Source: Watersipora subatra (taxonomy: Eukaryota > Bryozoa > Gymnolaemata > Cheilostomatida > Watersiporidae). From it: a DNA stretch of 64,000 nucleotides. How positions within the stretch are numbered: position 1 is the first letter of the stretch; every line of letters begins with the position of its first letter. Where the stretch lies: contig NC_088711.1 of assembly GCF_963576615.1 (NCBI RefSeq), positions 22,848,182-22,912,181 of the forward strand, written 5' to 3'. This document shows, piece after piece, positions 9,688-19,997 of the stretch. A program made the translations under genes and the position numbers. The notes below the pieces were generated by a model. That model worked only from the letters and a program-made list of their open reading frames with translations, ran no database searches and was not told where the DNA came from.

Positions 9688-12600
9688 TGTACATATACTT
9701 ATTATCTGTACTTTAATAACACTCCTGATGATCTCTTACTACACTTTATAATAATTGTACATATACTTATTCTCTGTACTTTATTAACACTCCTGATGAT
9801 CTCTGACAGCACTTTATAATAATTGTACATCTACTTATTCTCTGTACTTTATTAACACTCTTGATGATCTTTTACAGCACTTTATAATAATTGTACATAT
9901 ACTTATTCTCTGTACTTTATTAATACTCCTGATGTTCTCTTACAGCACTTTATAATAATTGTACACATACTTATTCTCAGTACTTTATTAACACTCCTGA
10001 TGATCTTTTACAGCACTTTAGAATAATTGTACACATACTTATTCTCTGTACTTTGTTAACACTCTTGATGATCTCTTACTACACTTTATAATAATTGTAC
10101 ACATACTTATTCTCTGTATTTTATTAACACTCTTGATGGACTTTTACTACACTTTATAATAATTGTACACATACTTATTCTCTGTACTTTTTTACCACAC
10201 CTGATGATCTCTGACAGCACTTTATAATAATTGTACATATACTTATTCTCAGTACTTTATTAACACTCTTGATGATCTCTTACAGCACTTTATAATAATT
10301 GTACACATACTTATTCTCAGTACTTTATTAACACTCCTAATGATCTCTTACAGTACTTTATAATAATTGTACATATACTTATTCTCTGTACTTTATTAAC
10401 ACTCTTGATGATCTCTTACAGCACTTTATAATAATTGTACATATACTTATTCTCTGTACTTTATTAACACTCTTGATGATCTCTTACAGCACTTTATAAT
10501 AATTGTACACATACTTATTCTCAGTACTTTATTAACACTCCTGATGATCTCTTACAGCACTTTATAATAATTGTACATATACTTATTCTCTGTACTTTAT
10601 TAACACTCTTGATGATCTCTTACAGCACTTTATAATAATTGTACACATACTTATTCTCAGTACTTTATTAACACTCCTGATGATCTCTTAATACACTTTA
10701 TAATAATTGTACATATACTTATTCTCTGTACTTTATTAACACTCTTGATGATCTCTTACTACACTTTATAATAATTGTACACATACTTATTCTCTGTATT
10801 TTATTAACACTCTTGATGGACTTTTACTACACTTTATAATAATTGTACACATACTTATTCTCTGTATTTTATTAACACTCTTGATGGACTTTTACTACAC
10901 TTTATAATAATTGTACACATACTTATTCTCAGTACTTTATTAACACTCCTGATGATCTTTTACAGCACTTTATAATAATTGTACATATACTTATTCTCAG
11001 TACTTTATTAACACTCTTGATGATCTCTTACAGCACTTTATAATAATTGTACATATACTTATTCTCTGTACTTTATTAACACCCCTAATGATCTCTTACA
11101 GCACTTTATAATAATTGTACATATACTTATTCTCAGTACTTTATTAACACTCTTGATGATCTCTTACAGCACTTTAGAATAATTGTACATATACTTATTC
11201 TCAGTACTTTATTAACACTCCTAATGATCTCTTACAGTACTTTATAATAATTGTACATATACTTATTCTCTGTACTTTATTAACACTCTTGATGATCTCT
11301 TACAGCACTTTATAATAATTGTACACATACTTATTCTCAGTACTTAATTAACACTCTTGATGATCTCTTAATACACTTTATAATAATTGTACACATACTT
11401 ATTCTCAGTACTTTATTAACACTCCTAATGATCTCTTACAGTACTTTATAATAATTGTACATATACTTATTCTCTGTACTTTATTAACACTCTTGATGAT
11501 CTCTTACAGCACTTTATAATAATTGTACACATACTTATTCTCAGTACTTTATTAACACTCCTGATGATCTCTTAATACACTTTATAATAATTGTACATAT
11601 ACTTATTCTCTGTACTTTATTAACACTCTTGATGATCTCTTACTACACTTTATAATAATTGTACACATACTTATTCTCTGTATTTTATTAACACTCTTGA
11701 TGGACTTTTACTACACTTTATAATAATTGTACACATACTTATTCTCTGTACTTTTTTACCACACCTGATGATCTCTTACAGCACTTTATAATAATTGTAC
11801 ATATACTTATTCTCAGTACTTTATTAACACTCTTGATGATCTCTTACAGCACTTTATAATAATTGTACACATACTTATTCTCTGTACTTTATTAACACTC
11901 CTAATGATCTCTTACAGTACTTTATAATAATTGTACATATACTTATTCTCTGTACTTTATTAACACTCTTGATGATCTCTTACAGCACTTTATAATAATT
12001 GTACACATACTTATTCTCAGTACTTTATTAACACTCCTGATGATCTCTTAATACACTTTATAATAATTGTACATATACTTATTCTCTGCACTTTATTAAC
12101 ACTCTTGATGATCTCTTACAGCACTTTATAATAATTGTACATATACTTATTCTCAGTACTTTATTAACACTCTTGATGATCTCTTACAGCACTTTATAAT
12201 AATTGTACATATACTTATTCTCTGTACTTTATTAACACTCTTGATGATCTCTTACAGCACTTTATAATAATTGTACATATACTTAATATCTGTACTTTAT
12301 TAACACTCTTGATGAACTCTTACAGAACTTTATAATAATTGTACATATACTTATTATCTGTACTTTATTAACAATCCTGATGATCTCTGACAGCACTTTA
12401 TAATAATTGTACATATACTTATTCTCTGTACTTTATTAACACTCCTAATGATCTCTTACAGTACTTTATAATAATTGTACATATACTTATTCTCTGTACT
12501 TTATTAACACTCCTGATGATCTCTTACAGCACTTTATAATAATTGTACATATACTTATTCTCTGTACTTTATTAACACTCTTGATGATCTCTTACAGCAC

Positions 12601-14109
12601 TTTATAATAATTGTACTTATACTTAATATCTGTACTTTATTAACACTCTTGATGAACTCTTACAGAACTTTATAATAATTGTACATATACTTATTCTCTG
12701 TACTTTATTAACAATCCTGATGATCTCTGACAGCACTTTATAATAATTGTACATATACTTATTCTCTGTACTTTATTAACACTCTTGATGATCTCTTACA
12801 GCACTTTATAATAATTGTACATATACTTATTCTCTGTACTTTATTAATACTCCTGATGTTCTCTTACAACACTTTATAATAATTGTACACATACTTATTC
12901 TCAGTACTTTATTAACACTCCTGATGATCTTTTACAGCACTTTAGAATAATTGTACACATACTTATTCTCTGTACTTTATTAACACTCTTGATGATCTCT
13001 TACTACACTTTATAATAATTGTACACATACTTATTCTCTGTATTTTATTAACACTCTTGATGGTCTTTTACTACACTTTATAATAATTGTACACATACTT
13101 ATTATCTGTACTTTTTTACCACACCTGATGATCTCTTACAGCGCTTTATAATAATTGTACATATACTTATTCTCAGTACTTTATTAACACTCTTGATGAT
13201 CTCTTACAGCACTTTATAATAATTGTACACATACTTATTCTCAGTACTTTATTAACACTCTTGATGATCTTTTACAGCACTTTAGAATAATTGTACACAT
13301 ACTTATTCTCTGTACTTTATTAACACTCTTGATGATCTCTTACTACACTTTATAATAATTGTACATATACTTATTCTCTGTATTTTATTAACACTCTTGA
13401 TGGTCTTTTACTACACTTTATAATAACTGTACACATACTTATTATCTGTACTTTTTTACCACACCTGATGATCTCTTACAGCACTTTATAATAATTGTAC
13501 ATATACTTATTCTCAGTACTTTATTAACACTCTTGATGATCTCTTACAGCACTTTATAATAATTGTACATATACTTATTCTCTGTATTTTATTAACACTC
13601 TTGATGGTCTTTTACTACACTTTATAATAATTGTACACATACTTATTATCTGTACTTTTTTACCACACCTGATGATCTCTTACAGCACTTTATAATAATT
13701 GTACATATACTTATTCTCTGTACTTTATTAACACTCTTGATGAACTCTTACAGAACTTTATAATAATTGTACATATACTTATTATCTGTACTTTAATAAC
13801 ACTCCTGATGTTCTCTTACTACACTTTATAATAATTGTACATATACTTATTCTCTGTACTTTATTAACAATCCTGATGATCTCTGACAGCACTTTATAAT
13901 AATTGTACATATACTTATTCTCTGTACTTTATTAACACTCTTGATGATCTCTTACAGCACTTTATAATAATTGTACATATACTTATTCTCTGTACTTTAT
14001 TAATACTCCTGATGTTCTCTTACAGCACTTTATAATAATTGTACACATACTTATTCTCAGTACTTTATTAACACTCCTGATGATCTTTTACAGCACTTTA
14101 GAATAATTG
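9688..14109 (+). repeat. 68-bp satellite array, about 65 copies
   Basis: The unit runs from GTACATATACTTATTCTCTG to CAGCACTTTATAATAATT and is 68 bp long, without interruption for 4.4 kb. Variants (CTCTG/CTCAG, CAGC/CTAC, ATAT/ACAT, TGATGATCTCTT/TGATGGACTTTT) recur in the same order in several blocks, indicating higher-order duplication by unequal exchange. It starts exactly where similarity to the right arm stops. Confidence 0.97.
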
Positions 14110-15577
14110 ATAAAAGCTACTGAAGATACAATAAACAAAGCTAGGATTGTGCTAGTCCATGTTGATATACAAGTGAGCAGTGATTATAAATGTATATATA
14201 ATATTAAAATGTGAGTAAGATAAAAAACTACTAAAGATACAATAAGCAAAACTAGGATTGTGCTAGGCCATGTTGATATACAAGTGAGCAATGATTATAA
14301 ATGTATATATAATAATAAAATGTGAGTAAGATAAAAGCTAGGGTTGTGCTAGTCCATGTTAATGTACAAGTGAGCAGTGATTATAAATGTATATATAATA
14401 ATAAAATGTGAGTAAGATAAAAGCTACTCAAGATAGAATAAACAAAGCTAGGATTGTGCTAGTCTATGTTAATATACAAGTGAGCAGCGAATATAAATGA
14501 ATATATAATAATAAAACGTGAGTAAGATAAAAGATACTGAAGATACAATAAAACAAAGCTAGGATTGTGCTAGACCCTGTTGATGTACAAGTGAGCAATG
14601 ATTTTAAATGTATATATAATAAAATGTGAGTAAGATAAAAGCTACTGAAGATACAATAAACAAAGTTAGGATTGTGCTAGGCCATGTTAATATACAAGTG
14701 AGCAGTGATTATAAATGTATATATAATAATAAAATGTGAGTAAGATAAAATCTACTAAAGATAAAATAAGCAAAACTAGGATTGTGCTAGGCCATGCTGA
14801 TATACAAGTGAGCAATGATTATAAATGTATATATAATAATAAAATGTGAGTAAGATAAAAGCTACTGAAGATACAATCAAAGCTAGGATTGTACTAGTCC
14901 ATGATGATATACAAGGGAGCAGTGATTATAAATATATATAATAATAAAATGTGAGTAAGATAAAAGCTACTGAAGATACAATAAACAAAAACTAGGATTG
15001 TACTAGTTTATGTTGGTGTACAAGTGAGCAATGATTATAAATGTATATATAATAATAAAATGTGAGTAAGATAAAAGCTACTGAAGATACAATAAACAAA
15101 GCTAGGACTGTGCTAGTCCATGTTAATATACAAGTGAGCAGTGATTATAATTATATATAATAATAAAATGTATTATTATATATACTCACATTACTCACTC
15201 TCATTTTATTATTATATATATATTTATAATCACTGCTCACTTGTATATTAACATGGACTAGTACAGTCCTAGCTTTGTTTATTGTATCTTCAGTAGCTTT
15301 TATCTTACTCTCATTTTATTATTATATATACATTTATAATCATTGCCCACTTGTACATCAACATAGACTAGTACAATCCTGCTTTGATTATTGTATCTTC
15401 AGTAGCTTTTATCTTACTCACGATTTATTATATATATATATATTTATAATCACTGCTCCCTTGTATATCAACATGGACTAGCACAATCCTAGCTTTGTTT
15501 ATTGTATCTTCAGTAGCTTTTATCTTACTCACATTTTATTATTATATATACATTTATAATCACTGCTCACTTGTATA
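14110..15577. repeat. 110-bp satellite array with internal inversion
   Basis: The unit has 110 bp, from GATAAAAGCTACTGAAGATA to ATAATAAAATGTGAGTAA. About 9.7 direct units run from 14,110 to 15,172. After an AT-rich turning point at about 15,172-15,195, about 3.5 units run in the opposite orientation to 15,577, where the sequence TTAACTCTTTCGCTACCACG begins. Confidence 0.93.
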
Positions 15578-15919
15578 TTAACTCTTTCGCTACCACGTTA
15601 ATTGTTGACCAAACGATTATTCTGCCCAAGTTAATTCAAACGGATTTTCAAAAAAATCCGATATACCGTTAGTATTTAAGCAATATCTCAAAAAATGAAA
15701 ACATATATCGTTTTACTTTTAAATGTATCTTCTTCAGAACAAAATTCTCCACAAGATAGGTGTAAAATTGTTTAGCAACTCTTACTCTCACAAAATTCCT
15801 GACGCTTTTCTTTGCGTTGAACAAACTCGGTGTGTTTCTTATTGTCATGACGATAACGGTCTGGTTTTACCGTTTTTGAAAAAATAATTAGAAATGGAAT
15901 TGTTGAACCAAAAATTTAG

Positions 15920-16228
15920 TTGCACGTCATTGGCAACAAGGTTGTTTCATTGGAAACAATTATTTCAACAACATGTGGAGATTACTGTCTTCTCTTTGCA
16001 ATATTTTGGAGCAGAGGATGTTCAATAGAAGATTTTCTAACAGTTATGCTAAAAATTTCTGAAACAGATACACGAGATCATGTAGTTCGAAAAACTATAC
16101 TAGATAGATATGATTGGAATGAAAAAAAAATTAGTAAAAGTCTTAATAACGAAGAAAATGAAGGTGTTGACAATGTACATATTCAAGGAACTTCCCAAAT
16201 TGTTAAATTACTAGAAGATCTGACATAA
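15920..16228 (+). pseudogene. Adenain/Polinton-type cysteine protease, C-terminal fragment
   Basis: The frame follows a TAG at 15,917 and has no ATG. It encodes about 102 residues with STTCGDYCLLFAIFWSRGCS, which matches the nucleophile block of adenovirus-type (C5/adenain) and Polinton proteases (CGxYCxxF...RG-S-x-x-[DE]). The acidic helix ETDTRDHVV follows, where these proteases have a D-x-x-V helix. The position seven residues before the Cys is Glu (ETIISTTC), whereas adenain has the oxyanion-hole Gln there. The His/Asp half of the catalytic site is not found upstream, so this is a truncated and probably inactive gene. It ends with a short Lys/Glu-rich tail. In these elements the protease matures capsid proteins. 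The family call is inference from a short motif. Confidence 0.5.
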
Positions 16229-16785
16229 ATTTTTTTTTCTATATTTTACAATTGAATATACATATATACTTTATATCGAAATAAAGTTGGTAACAAATAC
16301 AACCGAATATTATTTACTTTTTGATATAAGTTTTATATATTGATATACTCACACTGAGTTGGAGCTATCCTCAAAATAATCCACATATTAATCCATGTAT
16401 GCCCCTTTACTAGTTCATCATCTTCATCTATTTACTGGTCGAGAAACTGTTATGGAATGGTTAAGCCAAACCAAACAGGAGAATTCCATAGGTAAACCTA
16501 GGAAAACAATCAAGTCGAATGCCAAGGCGCTTGTCCACACAACAGCCATTGAAAACAGCGACACTCAACAAACTTAATCGCGAGTAGCCGGCTAACAGAA
16601 TTCTAGCTGAAGCATACAAGCCTTATGGTATCAACACTCGATCGACCCAAATTCTCAAATATAAGTAGGTATCAAGAGATGGTTAATGAGGCAGAATATT
16701 CCATCAGATTATGCAACGCTTATATAGTGAATTGAAGAATGATGGGTGTGTCCAAAGGAATTAATGAAGCGAAAATAGTAAACAG
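16229..16785. other. No clear gene: AT-rich spacer of the inverted-arm element
   Basis: A 60-codon frame at 16,395-16,577 shows no family features and I leave it out as a gene. The rest is AT-rich sequence with polyadenylation-like motifs after the protease stop. Degenerate coding sequence cannot be excluded. Confidence 0.4.
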
Positions 16786-17219
16786 ATTTTCGCGAAATTG
16801 AATTTCGCGAAAGTGAATTTCGCGAAATTGAATTTCGCGAAATTACACATTATATATATTATATAGTCAACTTTCGCGAAAGTGAATTTCGCGAAATTGG
16901 ATTTCGCGAAATTGGATTTCGCGAAATTACACACATATATATATTATATAGTCAACTTTCGCGAAATTGAATTTCGCGAAAGTGAATTTCGCGAAAGTGA
17001 ATTTCGCGAAATTGGATTTCGCGAAATTGGATTTCGCGAAATTACACATATATATTATATAGTCAACTTTCGCGAAATTGAATTTCGCGAAAGTGAATTT
17101 CGCGAAATTGGATTTCGCGAAATTGGATTTCGCGAAATTGGATTTCGCGAAATTACACATATATATTATATAGTCAACTTTCGCGAAATTGAATTTCGCG
17201 AAAGTGAATTTCGCGAAAA
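16786..17219. repeat. Array of 23 copies of the palindrome TTTCGCGAAA in five blocks
   Basis: The 10-bp perfect palindrome TTTCGCGAAA recurs every 15 bp, alternating with TTG, GTG or TTGG spacers. It is grouped 4, 4, 6, 6 and 3, and the blocks are separated by an AT-rich link of about 27 bp (TTACACATATATATTATATA then GTCAAC). Both strands read open in phase (FREIE/FRESE on plus, NFAKS on minus) only because 15 is divisible by three, so this is not a protein gene. CGCGAAA resembles E2F- or SBF-type binding cores. The layout recalls iterons of a replication origin or a clustered operator. Confidence 0.93.
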
Positions 17220-17329
17220 CTGTTTATATATATCATTAGATCACAAAATTATTGAACCACGACAACACTTCTACTTGTTATAAATCCTTCGAGCGAATAT
17301 GCCTTTTCAATTCAGTTCATAACTTCACA

Positions 17330-17512
17330 ATGAGTACCAGAGACAACAGAAAAAGGAAATTTCAAGAACGATTACATTGTGTAGATAAATGTGTGAAGCG
17401 ATGGGGTTACTGCTCTCATGGAATGGAAATAAGCGTTCGGAAGCGAAAAGCTTGTCGATTTCTCTTACGTGAAAAGTTCTATCAAGATCTCAACGGAAGA
17501 TTACGGTTTACA
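17330..17512 (+). CDS. Exon 1 of a three-exon small basic protein gene
   Basis: The exon opens with ATG 17,330 (MSTRDNRKRKFQERLHCVDK), the first in-frame ATG, and ends at ACA|GTAAGT in phase 0 after 61 codons. It is Arg/Lys-rich with four Cys (HCVDKC...YCSH...KAC), which could chelate a metal. Splice sites, phase and a downstream AATAAA (18,272) support a real spliced gene of about 97 residues with exons 2 and 3a. The function is unrecognised. It sits between the palindrome array and the right arm. Confidence 0.55.
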
Positions 17513-17941
17513 GTAAGTACTACAAATTCAATCTAGATGTTATGTAGGAATGATACAATGAATCTTCTCTTCTGAGTAGTAACTATGTGTTCTAGGCTGA
17601 TTGTATTCATTGCAATTGCAAACTCCAATATCTTAGCAAAGTGTATGTTATATCCCTACTCAGATTAAAACAGATTATTTTAACTGAATATCCTCCTCTG
17701 TCTGTGTGTCCTAGTCTGACTATGTGATGTAACATATTTGTTTTTCTTATTGTCTGTATGTCCTACTCTAGCTGATTGCATATCCTATTCTGTCTGCATT
17801 ACATCTTGCATATCATTCTATGATTCGATGACTAATGCAATTGAAATTTACAATTTAAGTTGGAGTCCATTGTGAATGTAGAGTCTACTATCTCAGCAAG
17901 GATATAGTAAACCATCCTGACTGTAATCATTGCAATTGCAG

Positions 17942-18001
17942 GCTCCCGTATCTCAACAGGAAGATTCCATTCAGAAAAAGGATGGATCTTCTTCTTCTTC
18001 A
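17942..18001 (+). CDS. Exon 2 of the small basic protein gene
   Basis: The exon follows TTGCAATTGCAG and ends before GTAAGTATT, phase 0 at both sides, 20 codons. It begins APVSQQEDSIQ and ends in a run of five Ser. The phase agrees exactly with exon 1 and with both candidate terminal exons. Confidence 0.55.
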
Positions 18002-18109
18002 GTAAGTATTACATTATATTTGATTTTTAGTTTGAATGAATGATCTAATCTGATTGTATGTCTTACTTTTACTATATCTCACTAAAAATAATGTATGTTT
18101 TGATTGTAG

Positions 18110-18160
18110 ACAGTTCATTCTCATTCGACAATGAAAGAAGAAGAAGAAAATTGGGATTGA
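18110..18160 (+). CDS. Terminal exon 3a (short acidic tail) of the small basic protein gene
   Basis: The acceptor is TTTTGATTGTAG at 18,109. The exon encodes TVHSHSTMKEEEENWD and stops at TGA 18,158-18,160. AATAAA lies about 112 nt downstream (18,272-18,277). The exon is inside the right arm, and its twin in the left arm (about 9573-9623, minus) has no exon 1 or 2 beside it. Confidence 0.5.
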   Translation, partial: TVHSHSTMKEEEENWD

Positions 18161-18487
18161 ATGAAATTCAATAGTCTTTTTTATATTATGTTTTAGCATT
18201 TTTATATACAAAACTTTTATTCAATAACATATCCATTGATAGTAAGTTTAAATCCCTATGATATATCATCAAATAAACTATATAAAATTTAATCATAATA
18301 TCATTTCCTTAACTCATTACTGTCTTGATATACAGAGTTTATAATCTTTGTTTTAATTTCTCTCTGAATTCCTTCAGATTGCATGCTCCGTCAATTCTGA
18401 AAAGTTTTAATCCTGATGAAGACTTAGAGGCGATAGATAATTTCAGAATTTATGAAGTTTACAATCAAAATGAATATTCGTTCGCAG

Positions 18488-18781
18488 ACACATCATTCTC
18501 ATTCGGGATCGGAAAAAAGAAAATACATACAAGCTCCGACGATCTCGAAATCCATCCGCCACCGTCCGTCAACCCGTCGCCACCGAGCTCTCCGTCAATC
18601 CCCGAAACGGCACGGAAGGGCGACCTCTACCGGACGCCAACGAAATCCGATAATCCCAAATACAACCGCGAATCGTCTCGCGGCCCGACTCACCACTCGG
18701 CCACCGACACCACCACCGCGACGTCACCAACCAACTCACACCATTACTCACTCGCACCACGAATCACACAGATCGCCATGA
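18488..18781 (+). CDS. Alternative terminal exon 3b (Arg/Pro/His-rich), or overlapping Ser/Pro-rich frame
   Basis: After the acceptor-like ATATTCGTTCGCAG, a phase-0 exon would begin THHSHSGSEKRKY, echoing exon 3a (TVHSHSTMKEEEE) in both DNA and protein. It continues as an Arg/Pro/His-rich basic tail to TGA at 18,779-18,781. In the +1 frame, the same DNA (18,325-18,843) encodes the Ser/Pro/His-rich protein kept in the left arm. The two exons look like a duplicated pair of mutually exclusive last exons, one acidic and one strongly basic. This is inference; RNA evidence is needed to choose. Confidence 0.4.
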   Translation, partial: THHSHSGSEKRKYIQAPTISKSIRHRPSTRRHRALRQSPKRHGRATSTGRQRNPIIPNTTANRLAARLTTRPPTPPPRRHQPTHTITHSHHESHRSP

Positions 18782-18909
18782 CTCACACCATGACTCAACA
18801 CCGCCTAGCTCCGCCCCCCAACTGTCAATCAAACAGATCCTGATGTGATGTCACTTCCTGCTCCCTAAGCTCCGCCTAGTGTGTGTAGATCTGCTCTCAC
18901 TATACTACT

Positions 18910-18961
18910 GACAATCAATCACACACTCAATCACACAGACAACGATTGCCGTTTATATAGT

Positions 18962-19001
<40 letters not shown>

Positions 19002-19044
19002 ACTATATAAACGGCAATCGTTGTCTGTGTGATTGATTGATTGT
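18910..19044. repeat. (TA)n-centred palindromic insertion in the right arm
   Basis: Arms of about 50-57 bp (GACAATCAATCACACA ... GGCAATCG) flank a run of alternating TA of about 30 bp. The left arm of the element has an uninterrupted GACAATAGTAGTATAG at the matching site, so this hairpin was inserted or expanded after the arms formed. It resembles a small foldback MITE. No target duplication is certain. Confidence 0.85.
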
Positions 19045-19820
19045 CCGCCTTATAGAGCGGTCTTTCCTTTTATCGTCGTTCGAATTTCGGTCGTATGAAG
19101 CGAACTGAATTAATATGTGTAGTAACGGTAAATAAATTATAGAGCGGTCTTTCTTTTTCCATTCGGTCGAACGAAGCCAACCGAATTAATATGAGTACTA
19201 ATTATCGTAATTTCGTAATATGGACTATTAGCCGCTACTTTTCTCTGACGATTTGAGCCAAACGGCTTATATAAAGGTGTGGCGATTCTGTTGTTTTTCT
19301 TTCACCGCTCGGGCGCATTAACCGAAATTCCCGGTTAGCACGCTTTTTTAACGGCAAATTTTCTGCCGTGTTAAAAAACAACTTTCCTGAGTTCTGCGGC
19401 CTATACAAAGGTGTCTATACAGCTATACAAATGTACTATTCATTAAATAAAATAAATTAACGAGTAGTTATTTACATGCAATTAATATTTACTGCCAACG
19501 TGTACCGAGAAGGTCACGTAAACGTTTGTTTCTTGGAGCCACTGGAAAAACGCATTTCTCACCTACTAAATTTCCACATCAAAAAGGTAAGTGTTTCTTA
19601 TATGACGTTGTATTGTCTATGAATTGCCACATCTCCACTACTTAATAACGTTGGATTTGCCGCTGTTTGTGATAGTGGGTCATGTTCATTTCCTTCAGCA
19701 GCCGAGTTACTAATTTTTTTCCAGCTACAAGTAGGCCTACTGTAACTTACTATTACAGAACTTTCACGAGTACTCCGAGGGTTGCGATACGCTAGTGTGA
19801 AAAGAAAGAGAGCAGCTGCT

Positions 19821-19958
19821 ATCGACTTACTGTCACCTTGCATCAGCCATGACCAGCTATACGTCGCCTGCTCAAAAGTAGGCACACACCGAAAACTGTT
19901 TCTTCATACGCCCGACAGAAAAACCAAAAATGTTGTTTATCCGCATGTGTTGCGTTGA
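19821..19958 (+). pseudogene. Remnant C-terminus of Helitron helicase
   Basis: These 45 codons read IDLLSPCISHDQLYVACSKV through KTKNVVYPHVLR and stop at TGA 19,956-19,958. They match the last residues of the 1696-4230 frame at most positions. The preceding sequence is leader DNA, so no start or catalytic motif exists. Confidence 0.9.
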
Positions 19959-19962
19959 ACTA

Positions 19963-19966
19963 AGGG

Positions 19967-19997
<31 letters not shown>

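Larger units (their letters stand above)
7838..9688. repeat. Left inverted arm of the 11.7-kb element
   Basis: Two zones are present. The inner zone (about 8240-8730 and 9300-9688) is almost identical to the right arm: only a couple of substitutions show in about 400 bp of the GC-rich frame. The outer zone (7838-8240) matches in blocks only, and their order differs from the right arm. Examples are the GAAAGACCGCTCTATAAT block, the CGGCTAATAG block, and the AACCGG...GTTAACG block. The left arm also keeps 8730-9300, which is deleted from the right arm. Confidence 0.8.
7838..19523. mobile_element. 11.7-kb inverted-arm element, Polinton-like (candidate new element)
   Basis: The unit is bounded by inverted repeats. 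The left outer end near 7838 (GTTGGCAGTAAATATTAATT at 7853) matches the reverse complement of 19,484-19,503. The inner ends are at about 9688 (left) and 18,045 (right). Contents in order are the left arm with two genes, a 68-bp satellite, a 110-bp satellite, an adenain-type protease fragment, the TTTCGCGAAA array, a three-exon basic gene and the right arm. Long inverted arms plus an adenovirus-type protease are Polinton/Maverick hallmarks. I do not see DNA polymerase B, integrase, packaging ATPase or capsid genes, and no 6-bp target duplication could be proved. A deleted Polinton or a different long-arm element are both possible. Confidence 0.55.
18045..19523. repeat. Right inverted arm of the 11.7-kb element
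   Basis: This is the reverse complement of 7838-9688 but lacks the segment equal to left 8730-9300 and carries an extra hairpin insertion at 18,910-19,044. Outside that, the block with TATAGAGCGGTCTTTC occurs twice (19,050 and 19,140), and the TTAGCCGCTACT and CATTAACC...CCGGTTAGCAC blocks follow in an order different from the left arm. The outer end TTACTGCCAACGTG is at about 19,490-19,503. Confidence 0.8.

Noticed and set aside
9688..14109. CRISPR-like appearance of a regular array
   Set aside because: Units are contiguous 68-bp tandem repeats without unique spacers, in a eukaryotic genome with no cas genes.
15578..15620. PiggyBac-like left end (TTAACTCTTTCGCTACCACG)
   Set aside because: Only one end seen; no inverse copy with TTAA was found downstream, so no element can be defined.
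16882..17283. 133-codon frame of FREIEFRESE repeats
   Set aside because: A by-product of the 15-bp pitch of the TTTCGCGAAA array; both strands are open and the AT-rich links have no coding character.
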